In this document: positions 12,545 to 24,034 of the stretch, in pieces
Numbering within the stretch: position 1 is the first letter of the stretch
Layout: each line of letters begins with the position of its first letter
Assembly: GCA_029379385.1 (NCBI GenBank)
Contig: CM055607.1
Span: forward strand, 682,001 to 746,000
Direction of reading: 5' to 3'
DNA from: Quillaja saponaria
Taxonomy: Eukaryota > Streptophyta > Magnoliopsida > Fabales > Quillajaceae
Length of the DNA stretch: 64,000 nt
The notes under the pieces: model-generated
Database searches by the model: none
Told to the model about the DNA's origin: nothing
The model's input: the letters and a program-made list of their open reading frames with translations, nothing else
Translations under genes and position numbers: made by a program

Positions 12545-14291
12545 TTGCTTTCCATAATTTATTTGAAAAATGAAGATTATTAATTTATTGATTATGTTCC
12601 TTGTAAAATTTCCCATTGAGGAACTGATTTCTTCTGCATCATTAGAGGATGGTGCTTGATTGTTTCCCATAATTCAACTGTAGGTTTAAGTCTCTAAGAA
12701 GCATACTTCATGTAACGATTTGTATCCTAGAATGTATCCTAGAACACATTCTTGCAATATTTTCATGTTCATTATGTGTATCAGTGAATTGAAAGCAATT
12801 CAAGTAAGAAGGAATTTCTTATGGTTAATATTTTTGTTTGAAGTTGTCCAGTAAGGATCAACCTTTTCTTTTGGTTGAACGATGGTGAAGAACATGCAAT
12901 ATTTGTTGAATGTTAACTTAGAATACATGCAGCAATCAGAAAATATAACTAACCTACCAGCAATAACACTACAATAGTAACTTTTGCCAATGAGAAAACA
13001 GTCTTTGTAATATGGTAGCGTTGATATCCTCCTTCTCCCAACTTGGAGTATGGAAGAAAATATTGAGAGCCCAGCTTTCCTCTGCAGCAACAGGGCATAG
13101 GTGAAAGCCCCCTAAAGTGGTACGTTTCTCTAATATTTTGTTAAATGTTTGGTTGATTTGGATTCTCACATGGTGTGCTGGAAAATGTACAATGATATCC
13201 CTGTGCATTTTGTGAGCTATCAATGGTATGGGACAGACAATAAGTATAGTGGAAAAGGTTCCTTGTAGATGCGCAAATGAGCAAGAAAACTACATCACTT
13301 GGTTAGTAAGTATTTTATTAGGAAGTATGAAAAGTTGAAAACAATAGCTGGCAAACGCTATACCATGCGAGTGAGATGAGGCAGTTACATATCTCTGTTT
13401 CCTTTCCTTGTTAAACTCAAAAGCTCATTTAGTGAAGAATTAGGATTAGAGTTTTGTAATTAGGAAAGATTTATGTTACCATACGAGAAACATTGAATAT
13501 ATAAAATAATAATCCAATCAAATAAATCAAAAAAGTAATCTTAATTTTAAAGAATTGTCATGATAGTTAAAAGTACATGATTCATTCAATAATTTTAAAT
13601 TAAAATTTTTAAATTTTTAGTCTCGGTGTATAATTTACTTTTAAACAGACTAAAAATAATTAACCGAGTCAGGCATAATTCGTTGCAACACACTTGCCCA
13701 AACAGAAAAAAAAAAAAAAAAATTCACATAAAAAGTGAATGAATCTCACAGAATAAATGAGATATTCCTATCATGACTTTTTTTTTCTTCTCATGCCAAT
13801 GCGCACGTGCCACCTCACATGTTTCCCTCGTTGTACACTGCACTAGCCTCTATTAACTGAAAAAAAAACCACCGATCTAACGGTTTCTCCCTCTACTTCA
13901 ATTTAATTTTTTATTAAGAAAAATGAAAAAAGAAAATAATAAAATAGTAAAATATATTGTGGGGTCAATTAGGCCCAAACCCTGTCTTCTTCGAAATAAA
14001 AAATTACGCGGTTTCTCAAGCTTGTCCTCTATTTTCTCACTCCCTTCGTTTCTCTCTCTTCGTGTCTGCCTTCCTTGTGTTTCTCCATGTTCATGTTCCT
14101 TGTTCATGGCTATTTGAGAGAGAGAAAGACAGCAAAGGAGATAGACGTTCCTTGTGGCTAAAATTCAGGGATTTGTATAGCGTCGGCATTGTTGTTTTTC
14201 TAATCCCAAAGCATTGCCCCTGTGAGGAGGTACACGCATCATATTGTGGAAAGAGACAAAGAGGGAGAGAGAGAGAGAGGAGGGAGACATA
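12545..14291. other. Intergenic: CMT3 3' end and glucosyltransferase promoter/leader
   Basis: The proximal part (to ~12790) should be CMT3 3' UTR. It contains a diverged partial repeat of the last coding segment: near 12610-12660 the text 'cccattgaggaactgatttcttctgcatcattagaggatg' echoes the end of the CDS at 12494-12538, an apparent small tandem duplication that adds no coding sequence. From ~13500 the DNA is AT-rich. A site-II-like GGCCCA at 13972-13977 and a (GA)-rich leader (14255-14290) precede the next gene. ORFs within it are spurious. Confidence 0.55.
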
Positions 14292-17200
14292 ATGCCTTCG
14301 TTGGACTCTCCCGATTTGTTCCTCTTCTCTCTCAGTAGATCCTTGTGTAGTCCTTTCGCCATCTTCGTTCAGATCCAGGTTTTGTCTTATCTCTGTTTTT
14401 CTGCTAATTTGGATCCAGGTCTTTCTGATTGAGGTGACATTCATAAATGGGAAACCAATTTTGAGTCTTTGTGTTGTTTTCTGGATTTGTTATACGTAAT
14501 TAGCGTAGGTGCTTATTTGGCAGGAATTGGGTTAGTTCCCCTTGTTTTGTTCAATTATTATTATTATTTTCGTTCTAGCTTTTTGTTAGTTTGTAAATAG
14601 TAAGACTTAAAAAATTTACATCATTGATCAAACACTACCATATGCCTTATTTTTATCTGTTAATGATGATAATTAGTTGGTTTTGAAAAATAAAGTCAAA
14701 CTTTTTTCATTTCGTTAAGAACATTAAAAATCAAACTTTTTGCAGAAGTGGGAATTTTAGGACAAATTAAAAGTATTTGAATTTACTTTTTTTCTCCTTT
14801 TTGTTATGTGTAAAAATAAAATCACTGGTTTCATGAAGAGGATAATAAACTTAAGTTCCACATTTATTGTTTTAGTATCAATCCTTCATGATGGGTGTGA
14901 TAGCATTAGCTCCAGGAGCTACTGAATTGAATGTAATAGCATTAATAATAGAGGCCATTCAACCTTACTTTTAGAATTTTGACTTGGTACTTACTGTTTT
15001 GTAGAGTGTATTAGTATCAACACCCACCAGAAGGCTCAAACTCTAGTCTTTCTATTATGTTATTTCATTATAGTAATTTAAATCACTTGCTATGAGTTCC
15101 TGCTCTCATGCTTCCGCTCCTTTGGAATAGTTATACTGTAATATCATGTCATAGATGTCTGAATCTTCTATCTATTATGCTCTGTAGGGATGTGTAATTT
15201 GCTTACTCCTTGCTCTTGGGTGGGCCCTTGCCGCATATGTCAGGTACTCATATCTGCTGTATGAGATCTTGGAAAATTAGTTTAATGTCATGTTGATTAC
15301 TTGAGAAATTTCCCTACATTTTCTTCCTCACAGGAACAGAGAGATAAAACGTATCAAGGATGGCATGCAAAATGGCAATAGCTTTTCTTTTCTTTGTCAT
15401 GATATCAATGAACTTGAGCACTCCAGTCAGGTTAACCTGCCAAGAGTGACGGTAGTTTTGCCCTTAAAAGGGTTTGGAGAACACAATCTACACAATTGGA
15501 GAAGTCAGGTGAGATTTTATAGGTTGCACTCCACTGGAACTTGTTATGATGTCTTTTTCTCTGGAGTAATTTTTTTTCTATATGAACAGTGTCAAGATTT
15601 TGTTTATTACGATCTTTGTTGTAACTGTACTATCAATATGTTTTTCATTTTAATTTCCATTTTTGATTGCAAAAGAGACATCATTCGTAGTGTTTGATCC
15701 TGATTCATTAATAAATGCAGATCACATCTCTTTATGGTGGTCCGCTAGAATTTGTTTTTGTAGTAGAAAGTACAGAAGATCCGGCTTACCATGCTGTATC
15801 ACGGTTGATATCAAATTTTGAGGTACTTTTAAGTTCAGATTTCTTTTTGGCTGGAAATTGCAAAATTACCCTTTAATATGTTTATGTACATTATTTTGGT
15901 TGTTCAAATAAAACCATTGGTAAAGGCATACTTCCATGTTGAAGATTGTCCTGAAATTCTTTGCTCCTTCATGCATATGTTACTGTTTCAAGGTGACTTA
16001 GATGTATGTTTGATTTGTACAGGATGATGTTGATGCTAAGGTTATTATAGCAGGGCTATCAACAACTTGTAGTCAGAAGATTCACAATCAGTTGGTATGT
16101 AATAAGTTACTTCTTATTTGATAGTCTTTTCCAACACAAAGGCTGAGCAGTACTATATTCAATATCTTTTAATTTTGCCTTGCCTCCATGTTGGAGTCAT
16201 GATGTGACTGTAATTCTGTAAATTGTTCTATAATTTCTGTTCGTGGAAAAATTTGAAGTGTTGTCTTGTCTCTGTTCCGTGATGTGTAAGTTCTTTAATA
16301 TTAGTTATATAGGATAGCATGCTTATATTTTCTCAAAATGTATCAAAAGCACTGACCTACATAGAATGTATCAAAAGGAAGGCACCTACATTTACTTGTT
16401 GATATGAAGATTTTTGGCCGTGTTCATGCTCGTTGGTTTGATTGCTTGCCTTTGCTAGAAGCATTTCACTAATGAGTATTTAGTAATTGGCATCTGAACA
16501 GTTTGGAGTGGAGAAAATGCACAAAAGCAGCAAGTATGTGTTGTTTTTGGATGATGATGTTAGGCTGCATCCTGGATCAATTGGAGCACTAACCACTGAG
16601 ATGGAAAAAAAACCCTGAGGTATTCTGACATCTCAATGCCTTCTACTTAATATGTATCTAAATACTTTTTCCCAATATTAGGGTTTTAATTAATACTTAT
16701 TCCCCTGATAGTTTTGAAAGACATCTCTTTATTTTCCTCTGATCTTAACTTTGTTAGCTACATTTCAGATATTTATTCAAACTGGATACCCTCTTGATTT
16801 ACCATCTGGAAGTCTAGGGAGTTATTGTATTTACGAATACCATATGGTATGTCACCACCTATGGCTTTCTTTTTCCAAGTTCATTATATAATTTCTATAT
16901 ACAGAATTGCGTACTCCAATCATAACTTAGGATGTGGTTTCAATTGACCGGAGTCTTCTAGAAAACTTAAATTCTTAAATTCTTCAGGAATATGCAAGTA
17001 GTGGCTGATAGGTTATGCATGTCAGTTGATGTCTCTGTAATTTAGTATGGACTCTTTAAATGAGTTATTTTATTATTCCACTCATAAATTCGTTTTCTAT
17101 TTCTTTGAAATTTTTTCTACAGCCTTGTTCAATGGGCTTTGCTACTGGTGGAAAAACATTCTTTCTTTGGGGAGGCTGCATGATGGCAAGTACCTGCTAC

Positions 17201-20005
17201 CATATATTTTAGTTATGCATCCATAAACCATCTCTTACTATTTAGATTGTTTACAGATGCATGCTGATGACTTTAGACTAGACCGTTATGGTGTAGTCTC
17301 AGGACTTCGTGATGGTGGATACTCTGATGATATGACTCTTGCAGCTATAGCTGGTATATAATCAGCTATAATTCTCCCTTAAATTGTTTGACCTAGACTC
17401 TAATCATCATGTATGACAACTCTACCAGGACTAATTATTGAGTATATAAATTTGCGAATCTTAAAAAAGTATATTTTGTTCCTTATTTTTCTTTTACCCC
17501 TTTGTGTATGTGTACGTAACCTGTGTTTGAGTTTTCTAATTATTGTAATTGTGTATGATATTAAAAGCTTTTTTGCTGAGCATTATATTCGTTTTTGAGA
17601 GATCTTTGGTCTTATGTTCATTTCTATTTATAAGTAACCATTTCCTGTTATTCAGAATGAATTAGAATACATTCTTGTTAGTGGAATGGATTTTCTTCAA
17701 GGTAAAATTTTTCATAGATAACATAATGCATTAAGCAAATTGGTCCTTGTTCTGTACCTAATAAATTACTTCATTTTAATGCAATCAAAATATTTTTGTT
17801 TGTCAAGTGAGATAATATGGATTAAACAAAATATTTTTGTTTTTCCTTTTAGATTGAGTCAACTCACCCATGATTCTTCCATTCTCTTCATGTTTGTGAT
17901 CGTCTACAAGAGGAAGAATTACAGGCTCCATTAATTGCTGTCACAAACTCACAATGACTACCCCCATGCCCCCTATTTTGGTTCTCAGTCTTCCACTTCC
18001 CGTGTATTATGGTACTTCACCTGTAACATTGTTTTCCCCTTCCAGAGGCTCATAAAAGGCTCATTACATCTCCTCCAGTTGCCGTCTTTCCTCATCCCCT
18101 TGCAAGTGATCTTACTTTCCCGAGGTTTGAGACATTCACTAATCTAACTTGAAAAGATTGATCTTTATTACATGGTTCATTTTATTAAATTTGTGTAGGT
18201 ACTGGAATTACTTGAGAAAGCAAACATTTGTCTTGGAGTCTTATACAACAAAGGTTAATTGGATTATGAACCGTGCTTTGTTTACTACCCACTTTTATTT
18301 GTCATGGGGATTTGTAGCACCATACGTAATGGGCGTGTTTCATATTGCGGCAGCACTAAGAGTACATATTAAAGGGTACTCGCTTGAAGAGACAACATAC
18401 ACTTCTGATGGTGAGCACACTACTTTTCCTTTTTAGGTAGTTTTTTAGTGTTGATTGGATGAAACCTATTTGCAGGTTTCTAATACTGAATGAGGATGTT
18501 TAAACTATTATGAACTGTGAAATTTGCCAATGTTGTATGATGGGCCTCACAATCTGTATGAGTGGACATACAGAAATGGGGAATTACCCATGTGGTACTG
18601 TAAGTAATTATAATGAGAAAGTGGTTACACATTTAAAAGGGGCATTTCCATTAATGGAGTACAAAATGTACTTACAGTGAAAAGCCTAAGGTACATAATC
18701 ACCCCTCCCCTTGAAACCTAAAAATGAAATCCTGCAGGATGCATCATTAATTTTAGATCTGGATTTGGTATCATTTGTCACATTTTTGATGCACCGCCTT
18801 TTCTCAGGGCTATATCTGGTAAGCTTCCTAGCAATATGTACTCTAATAGAACTACTCTCGATGTGGAACTTGACAAGGATAGAAGTTCAACTATGCAACA
18901 TATTATCCCCTGAAGCGCCCCGACTCTCTCTTGCTTCCTATAATTGGTGCCTTGTAAGTACTTCTATCTCTATTCATGTGGTGGGTGGATTCAAAAAGCT
19001 TTTGTTGTGCTACTCATTTTCTGACTGAGTTTCCAAGTGCTCCTGTCTTATCTTCAATAAGGACCCCTGACACTCGTATGGTTAGGTTTGAGTGCAATGA
19101 AATAATTCAAGATTAAAAGAGGAATGTCACCCATCTGATTAAACTGACCTGATAAATGAATAAAACCTAGAAGACATTCCGATTAAATTCCCCTGATAAA
19201 TGAATATAACTGAGACTGTTTACTGAATCATTATCAAATAAAATAGGTCAATAAGCAGACAAATATTGAAGTAAGGACATGAACATGGGGCATGGCATTA
19301 CAACAAAATCACAAAATAATATAGGTAGGGGAATGCAGAGACCAAAATATACAAACATATACATATAATGATGTATAACTGTGAAACACAAGTGGATGGT
19401 GACTAGTTGAAGTAAATTTTTTTTTTTTTTCTTTTCAACTGAGCAGGTCTTCATTGCGATGGTGGTGGATAATTTTCTATACCCTATTTCTGCAATTCGT
19501 TCTCATTTTTCTCAGTGCATCAATTGGTCTGGCATTTGGTACCACTTGAAAGATGGGAAAATAAGCAAGGTAAATTTGCCCAGACTTTTATATGAATTTC
19601 AAAATCATTGTTGGTTTTTTTGTAGTCAGAGCAGTGGTTCTCTTCTCTCTCTATTACTCTCCCTTTTTAATCTATCTCGTCTGGAGTTGGACATTTATAT
19701 ACTAGTTTTTAGTTTAGAAAAGCTCTGGTGTTTCTTCTGCAATTTGTATAATATGGAAGAATAACACTATTCGAGTAGTTGGCATTAAAACAAACTAACA
19801 CATCTGATCTGTGATTGTCTTCTTACCAGACCTCAATTTATATATTTTGCAGATTGAAAGAACCCAGGTTACAGGTCCAGTCTTCACAGACTTGGGAGGA
19901 AAACATTTATATGGGAAGAAAGGAGCACCTCCAAAGGTCTCACTGCGGGGCTCCCTGGCCAGAACTTTGGCACGATGGCGTCAGCCTAAGAAATTTGATA
20001 ACTAG
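14292..20005 (+). CDS. GCS: Ceramide glucosyltransferase (UDP-glucose:ceramide), frameshifted in exon 6
   Basis: Fourteen exons: 14292-14378, 15188-15243, 15334-15508, 15721-15822, 16023-16094, 16502-16619, 16769-16846, 17123-17185, 17257-17353, 18046-18124, 18199-18410, 18808-18953, 19447-19569, 19853-20005. Discounting one extra A they encode 519 residues, the length I recall for Arabidopsis GCS. A membrane anchor lies at ~30-47. The GT21 domain starts with RVTVVLPLKGFG and has an aspartate cluster VLFLDDDV (Asp 181-183) and a second, GGYSDDMTLA (~270-278), then SPPVAVFPHPLA and RYWNYLRKQ. Hydrophobic segments in the C-terminal third (for example LYLVSFLAICTLIELL) anchor it in ER/Golgi membranes. 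The enzyme makes glucosylceramide, a major plant plasma-membrane sphingolipid. Exon 6 has eight A's (16605-16612) where the family frame needs seven, giving a TGA at 16616. The intron after exon 8 has a GC donor. Family is certain; function of this allele depends on whether the extra A is real. Confidence 0.93.
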
Positions 20006-20642
20006 AGGGCTTGGGTAAAGAGAATCTTTAATACCATTATTGCCCGTTTTTTGAGATTTGATGGGCTACATTACTCCAGTTGAAACATTTGATAAATCAA
20101 GAAGTCGTATTTGATTGCTCTCCAATTTGATTGATTTGAAGTGAGCTAGGAAATCTTAGTTCCATTCTTTATTCCCCATTAAATCCATTTGATTCTTCTG
20201 CGGCAGCCTCGGGTTGCGGCTGATTTTGTAATTGTAATGTTCAGTTCTGTAATTTATACACAAAAGAATACCAAGTTTCAGAGTTGTATTTTCATCCTCT
20301 CCATATTAACTTTAGATATCACTCACTCACTCAAACCTCCTTCAACAGCTCAACACATTCATGCTTAGACGTATACTATATAGATACCACGGAAGCTGGT
20401 ACAAACTAAATTTTCCAGTAAAACAGGTGTCACAATGACCGGAAAAAAGGAAATGGAATGTTGTGGCCACAACTGTGCAGTGCAATTGTTGGCAAGTACA
20501 ACCACCTCAGTACTCTTCTATGAAATTAATAAAATTGACAAGAAGTGTGCAAGATAAAGAAACAGCGCAAATTGAGGCAGAAAAAATAAGATTCTCATAT
20601 TCAAGATCTCCTGTAATTTTACAAACCAACTGCTCTAGTTAG
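20006..20642. other. Convergent 3' intergenic region (GCS / CB5LP)
   Basis: The two flanking genes point toward each other, so this 637-base gap holds both 3' UTRs and their poly(A) sites. I see no gene, repeat or structured RNA in it. Confidence 0.6.
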
Positions 20643-22818
20643 CTAATGCTCCAGATCTCCAATATAGAAGTCCTCAATCATGTCGAAGACTCGAGTTGCA
20701 TGTTGTGGCCTGCCACATGGAAGAAAATATAGACATAAGAAAAGGAGCTTTAGGGACTTTTACTGCCAAAACAACAGGTAACCAATTAAATATACAACTA
20801 GAAAGATGATGTCATTTAACGGAGCTTTGGGCACTTCTCTCTATATACTCTTTTTATCTTATTGTTACTTGACCTGTATATTGTATACACATACTAGGAT
20901 TCCGCCTCTTCAATTAAACTTCAGTACTCATTAGCAGTAATGCAGAGGCTAGTGCTTTAGAAACCCCGTTTGTTGTCCTCCCCTACTCAACTATAAAAGG
21001 TGCCGATGATGTTAGTTAAGGAGACAGAAAATATGGAGCTTTTAGTCAGCATCATACTCAAGTTATCAAACAAATCTTGATATTGAACCAAGAAAAGGTT
21101 TATTATTCTAAGTTATCACTTATCAATTAAAGATCAAATGGACAGAAATGCAAAAGAAAACCCCTTACTGATGCCAAGCGGCACAAGCGGTGAGAGAGAA
21201 GTTCATAGCAAATAGATGCATACCCAAAAAACCCTTCAGTTGAATCATCCCCAGCATGCGTTAAAATGGCATCACCGCCAGGATGTTCTTCTACATATGA
21301 GGTAACGTCATAAACCTATCATTATTCAGAACACAGAAAAAGGGTGATCTAAGAAGTGCAGAGGTTAACCGTGCAGAAAAGTGTTGGTAGTGTAGAATCT
21401 ACCCTTGGACAGGATTAAATGCGGAAGTAAACAAAAAACATGCAAATCATTATAATTCAGTTTGATCCTTAGAAGGTTTTATGAAGCCAACCCAAATTAT
21501 TAGGACTAAGGCTTGTTAGGGTTGATGCTATTTCAACTTATGATGCACAGAACTGTAATATAAGAGCATACCTTGTTCTTGATAATTATCCAACAGTCAG
21601 TTCTCTTGTTATGCAATGAAACTTCTGCTTCTCTATAGGTTTTTGATTCCTAGCAACAAGATGGAACATGCAGAACATGATACGACTAAATAAACAAAAC
21701 TATTAACACAACATTCAAGATTAATCTATGATCATACTACTATACTATTTTTGAACTTAAAAGATCAATCATCAATGATTGTTTAAAATGAATGCAGCCT
21801 TGAAGAACACACTGCATAAGGAAGAAGCCTCCTGCTTCCTTGTGGTGATCTCTGTATCTTAAACCTAGTAATTATTTTACTGATTAAGTACATTCTAAGT
21901 TGAAAAATCCAGTGTACTCACCAAAAAAGGCTATAAAGCAGAACCTCAAAATTTATATTACAAACACATTCCGACACGATCACTACCTTGAAGTACAATA
22001 GATTATATTGGAGATCCTGATACAATCATGATAAAGCTAACTCGATGGACTTGTGGGGTTATTAGCTTCAAGCTCTACCCTTATAAATTTCACTTCTTGG
22101 ACTATCATCAACAAACGATTGCTTGGACTATAACGAAGCTGCCAAGTTCCAAGTGAAATAGGAAATAGAGCTTCCAGTGAAATTGATGCAGGAAACAAAT
22201 TTTCTCATTTAAGTCATCTCTTTCAAGTAACTGAACAGATTGAGATATACCAGATCTCGCCAAACTTATTCATTTGCATAATTGATTCAAACAGTTACAC
22301 AACTTAGATGGTTTCACCTAATTCTAAAATTCCTTTGAACAAATCCAGGCCCCATTTGTCCCACCCTCAGTTACTAAAGAAGAAAGTTGAATATATAAAA
22401 AGTTGAAATTTTCAAGCCTAATACAACATATTAGGTTCTGCTATAACAAAGTGTGATAGTTCACTTTGGACTGAACTTTAAATTACTTCAACAAAATTGA
22501 ACGAATTGTGTACTGTTGGCGGAAAATATAGCTGCAATGATACCTTGTTGTCAGTTAAGTAGGAGTGAGCTTTTCCCGCATACCCTGAAGATTGTATACA
22601 ACTGACAGTCATATATCCAATCTGTGCTTAGAATCTAAATGGCAAATTGAAATTTCTTATAAAATCATACGTAATATAAAAGTACAAGAAAAATAGAGAG
22701 GAAAAAAAAAAAAGCCTTTTTTTTTTTTTTTTTTACCAGATTTACGATCTCGCGGGGCCAAAAGAAGAACACCCACTAAGACACCCAGAAGCAATGATGC
22801 TACAACTATCAGTAGCAT
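20643..22818 (-). CDS. CB5LP: Cytochrome-b5-like membrane-anchored protein (CB5LP type)
   Basis: Five minus-strand exons join in phase to give 119 residues: 22737-22818, 22544-22584, 21572-21649, 21224-21315 and 20643-20709 (TAG at its end). Residues 2-21 form an N-terminal hydrophobic anchor (LLIVVASLLLGVLVGVLLL) followed by a basic APRDRK. The cytochrome-b5 heme fold follows from ~46: [31 protein letters not shown] is split over exons 3-4, with the heme-ligand HPGG at ~78-81. The second ligand histidine is in THAGDDSTEGFFG (~87). The C-terminus is FDMIEDFYIGDL. Unlike typical cytochromes b5, the anchor is at the N-terminus and no C-terminal tail exists; this is the plan of the Arabidopsis CB5LP (At1g60660, 121 residues by recall). 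The likely role is electron donation to lipid or lignin-type oxygenases at the ER, inferred from the family. No long open frame reveals it, because its exons are short. Confidence 0.92.
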
Positions 22819-24034
22819 ATTTTTCAAACTCAGCTCCTTCTACTGCTTAATCAAATTCAAACAAAATTAAAAGAAAGCCTATCAAAATATTACAAATTTA
22901 CAAGCAAATGTAAAGTGAGCATTTAGTAGGAGGGGCGGAGCCAACATGAGTAGATGCATTAGCATACAGAAGCATGAATGTCACTCTGTCGGTGGGTTTG
23001 AGATTCTGGGAACGAGAAAGGGAGAGAAAGCCGCTTACTGTGAATTAGACGGCACTGTATAAATGTCGCCGGCGTCGTCGTTAACCGGCTCGGGAGAGAG
23101 GACAAGAGAAGGAAAGTTGGAGGCTGAGAGATCTTCAACTGTTTCGTCGTTCCGGGCGCCATGCCAGGCTTACAGCCTTATTGGATTTAGATAGAAGGAC
23201 TGGGCTTGATGTCTGATGAAAATGGTTGGGCCCGGCATGGCCCAGTCGAATTCTTAATATTGTAAATTACATCATAATATAGTGATTAAAATAATATCTT
23301 TTTTTTTTCTCTCTTATGAAGCCAAAAAAAACTTTCATGTGTCACTAACTTATATTTACAAAAATCACAGTCACAGTGAAAACGTATTTATTTTTAAATA
23401 TTATTAGAAAATTATTATTGATCTCCTTTTGTGTACTTTATTTTATGTTAACAATTTGATTTATGAAGGATGCATAATTATTTATTGTCTCTCATATATT
23501 TGGTAACATGAGGTTGATATATTCTGTATTTGTTGCTACTTGCATACTTTTTTTTTTTTTTTCTAAATTCAGTAATAATTTGTACAAAAGTGTACTTCTC
23601 TACGTTAATATTTTTAATAATAGTCACCCCTGTTTGGTTGGATACATTCACACTTCTGAAGTGTGCTAGTTCCTTGGAATATTTTGAACTTGAATTTTGG
23701 AAGCAGAGAACTATACTCACAGCCTACTGCCTACAATAGCCGGCAAAAAAGTCTTTGTTTCACACTACCTTGGAGGCAATCTCTGATGAAGGAAATGGTA
23801 TCCTAGACAGGATAGTCGTCTCAAATTATTTCTTTCTTATCTCCACCGAAAGTCACATCACCTCAACACCAAATTCATTCATTAGTATAGGAATAGAATA
23901 AAGTTGCAAAGAAAAGAGTCAATTACAGCAAAAAATTTCTCATCCTTTAACCAATTACCTTTCCATCTTTCTCTGCCACTGTCCCCCCTTTATATTCCCA
24001 AATAGTACCTCCAGAACAAAGGAAAGCAACACAA
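22819..24034. promoter_or_regulatory. Divergent upstream region of CB5LP and the ERD7-like gene
   Basis: The two genes diverge from here. On the CB5LP side, a minus-strand frame at 22959-23162 looks like 5' leader rather than a protein. Three site-II-type elements (TGGGCT 23201-23206, TGGGCC 23227-23232, GGCCCA 23239-23244) cluster just beyond it, as in promoters of constitutively expressed plant genes bound by TCP factors. The rest (23260-23900) is AT-rich with poly-T and no gene. Confidence 0.5.

Noticed and set aside
13898..14444. Several overlapping frames in the GA/CT-rich DNA before the glucosyltransferase
   Set aside because: They are products of low-complexity leader DNA; only the frame starting at 14292 joins the conserved exons.
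22959..23162. A 67-codon minus-strand frame at the start of the CB5LP locus
   Set aside because: It lies where the 5' leader of CB5LP should be, has no family features, and the true start is the ATG at 22818 in front of the membrane anchor.
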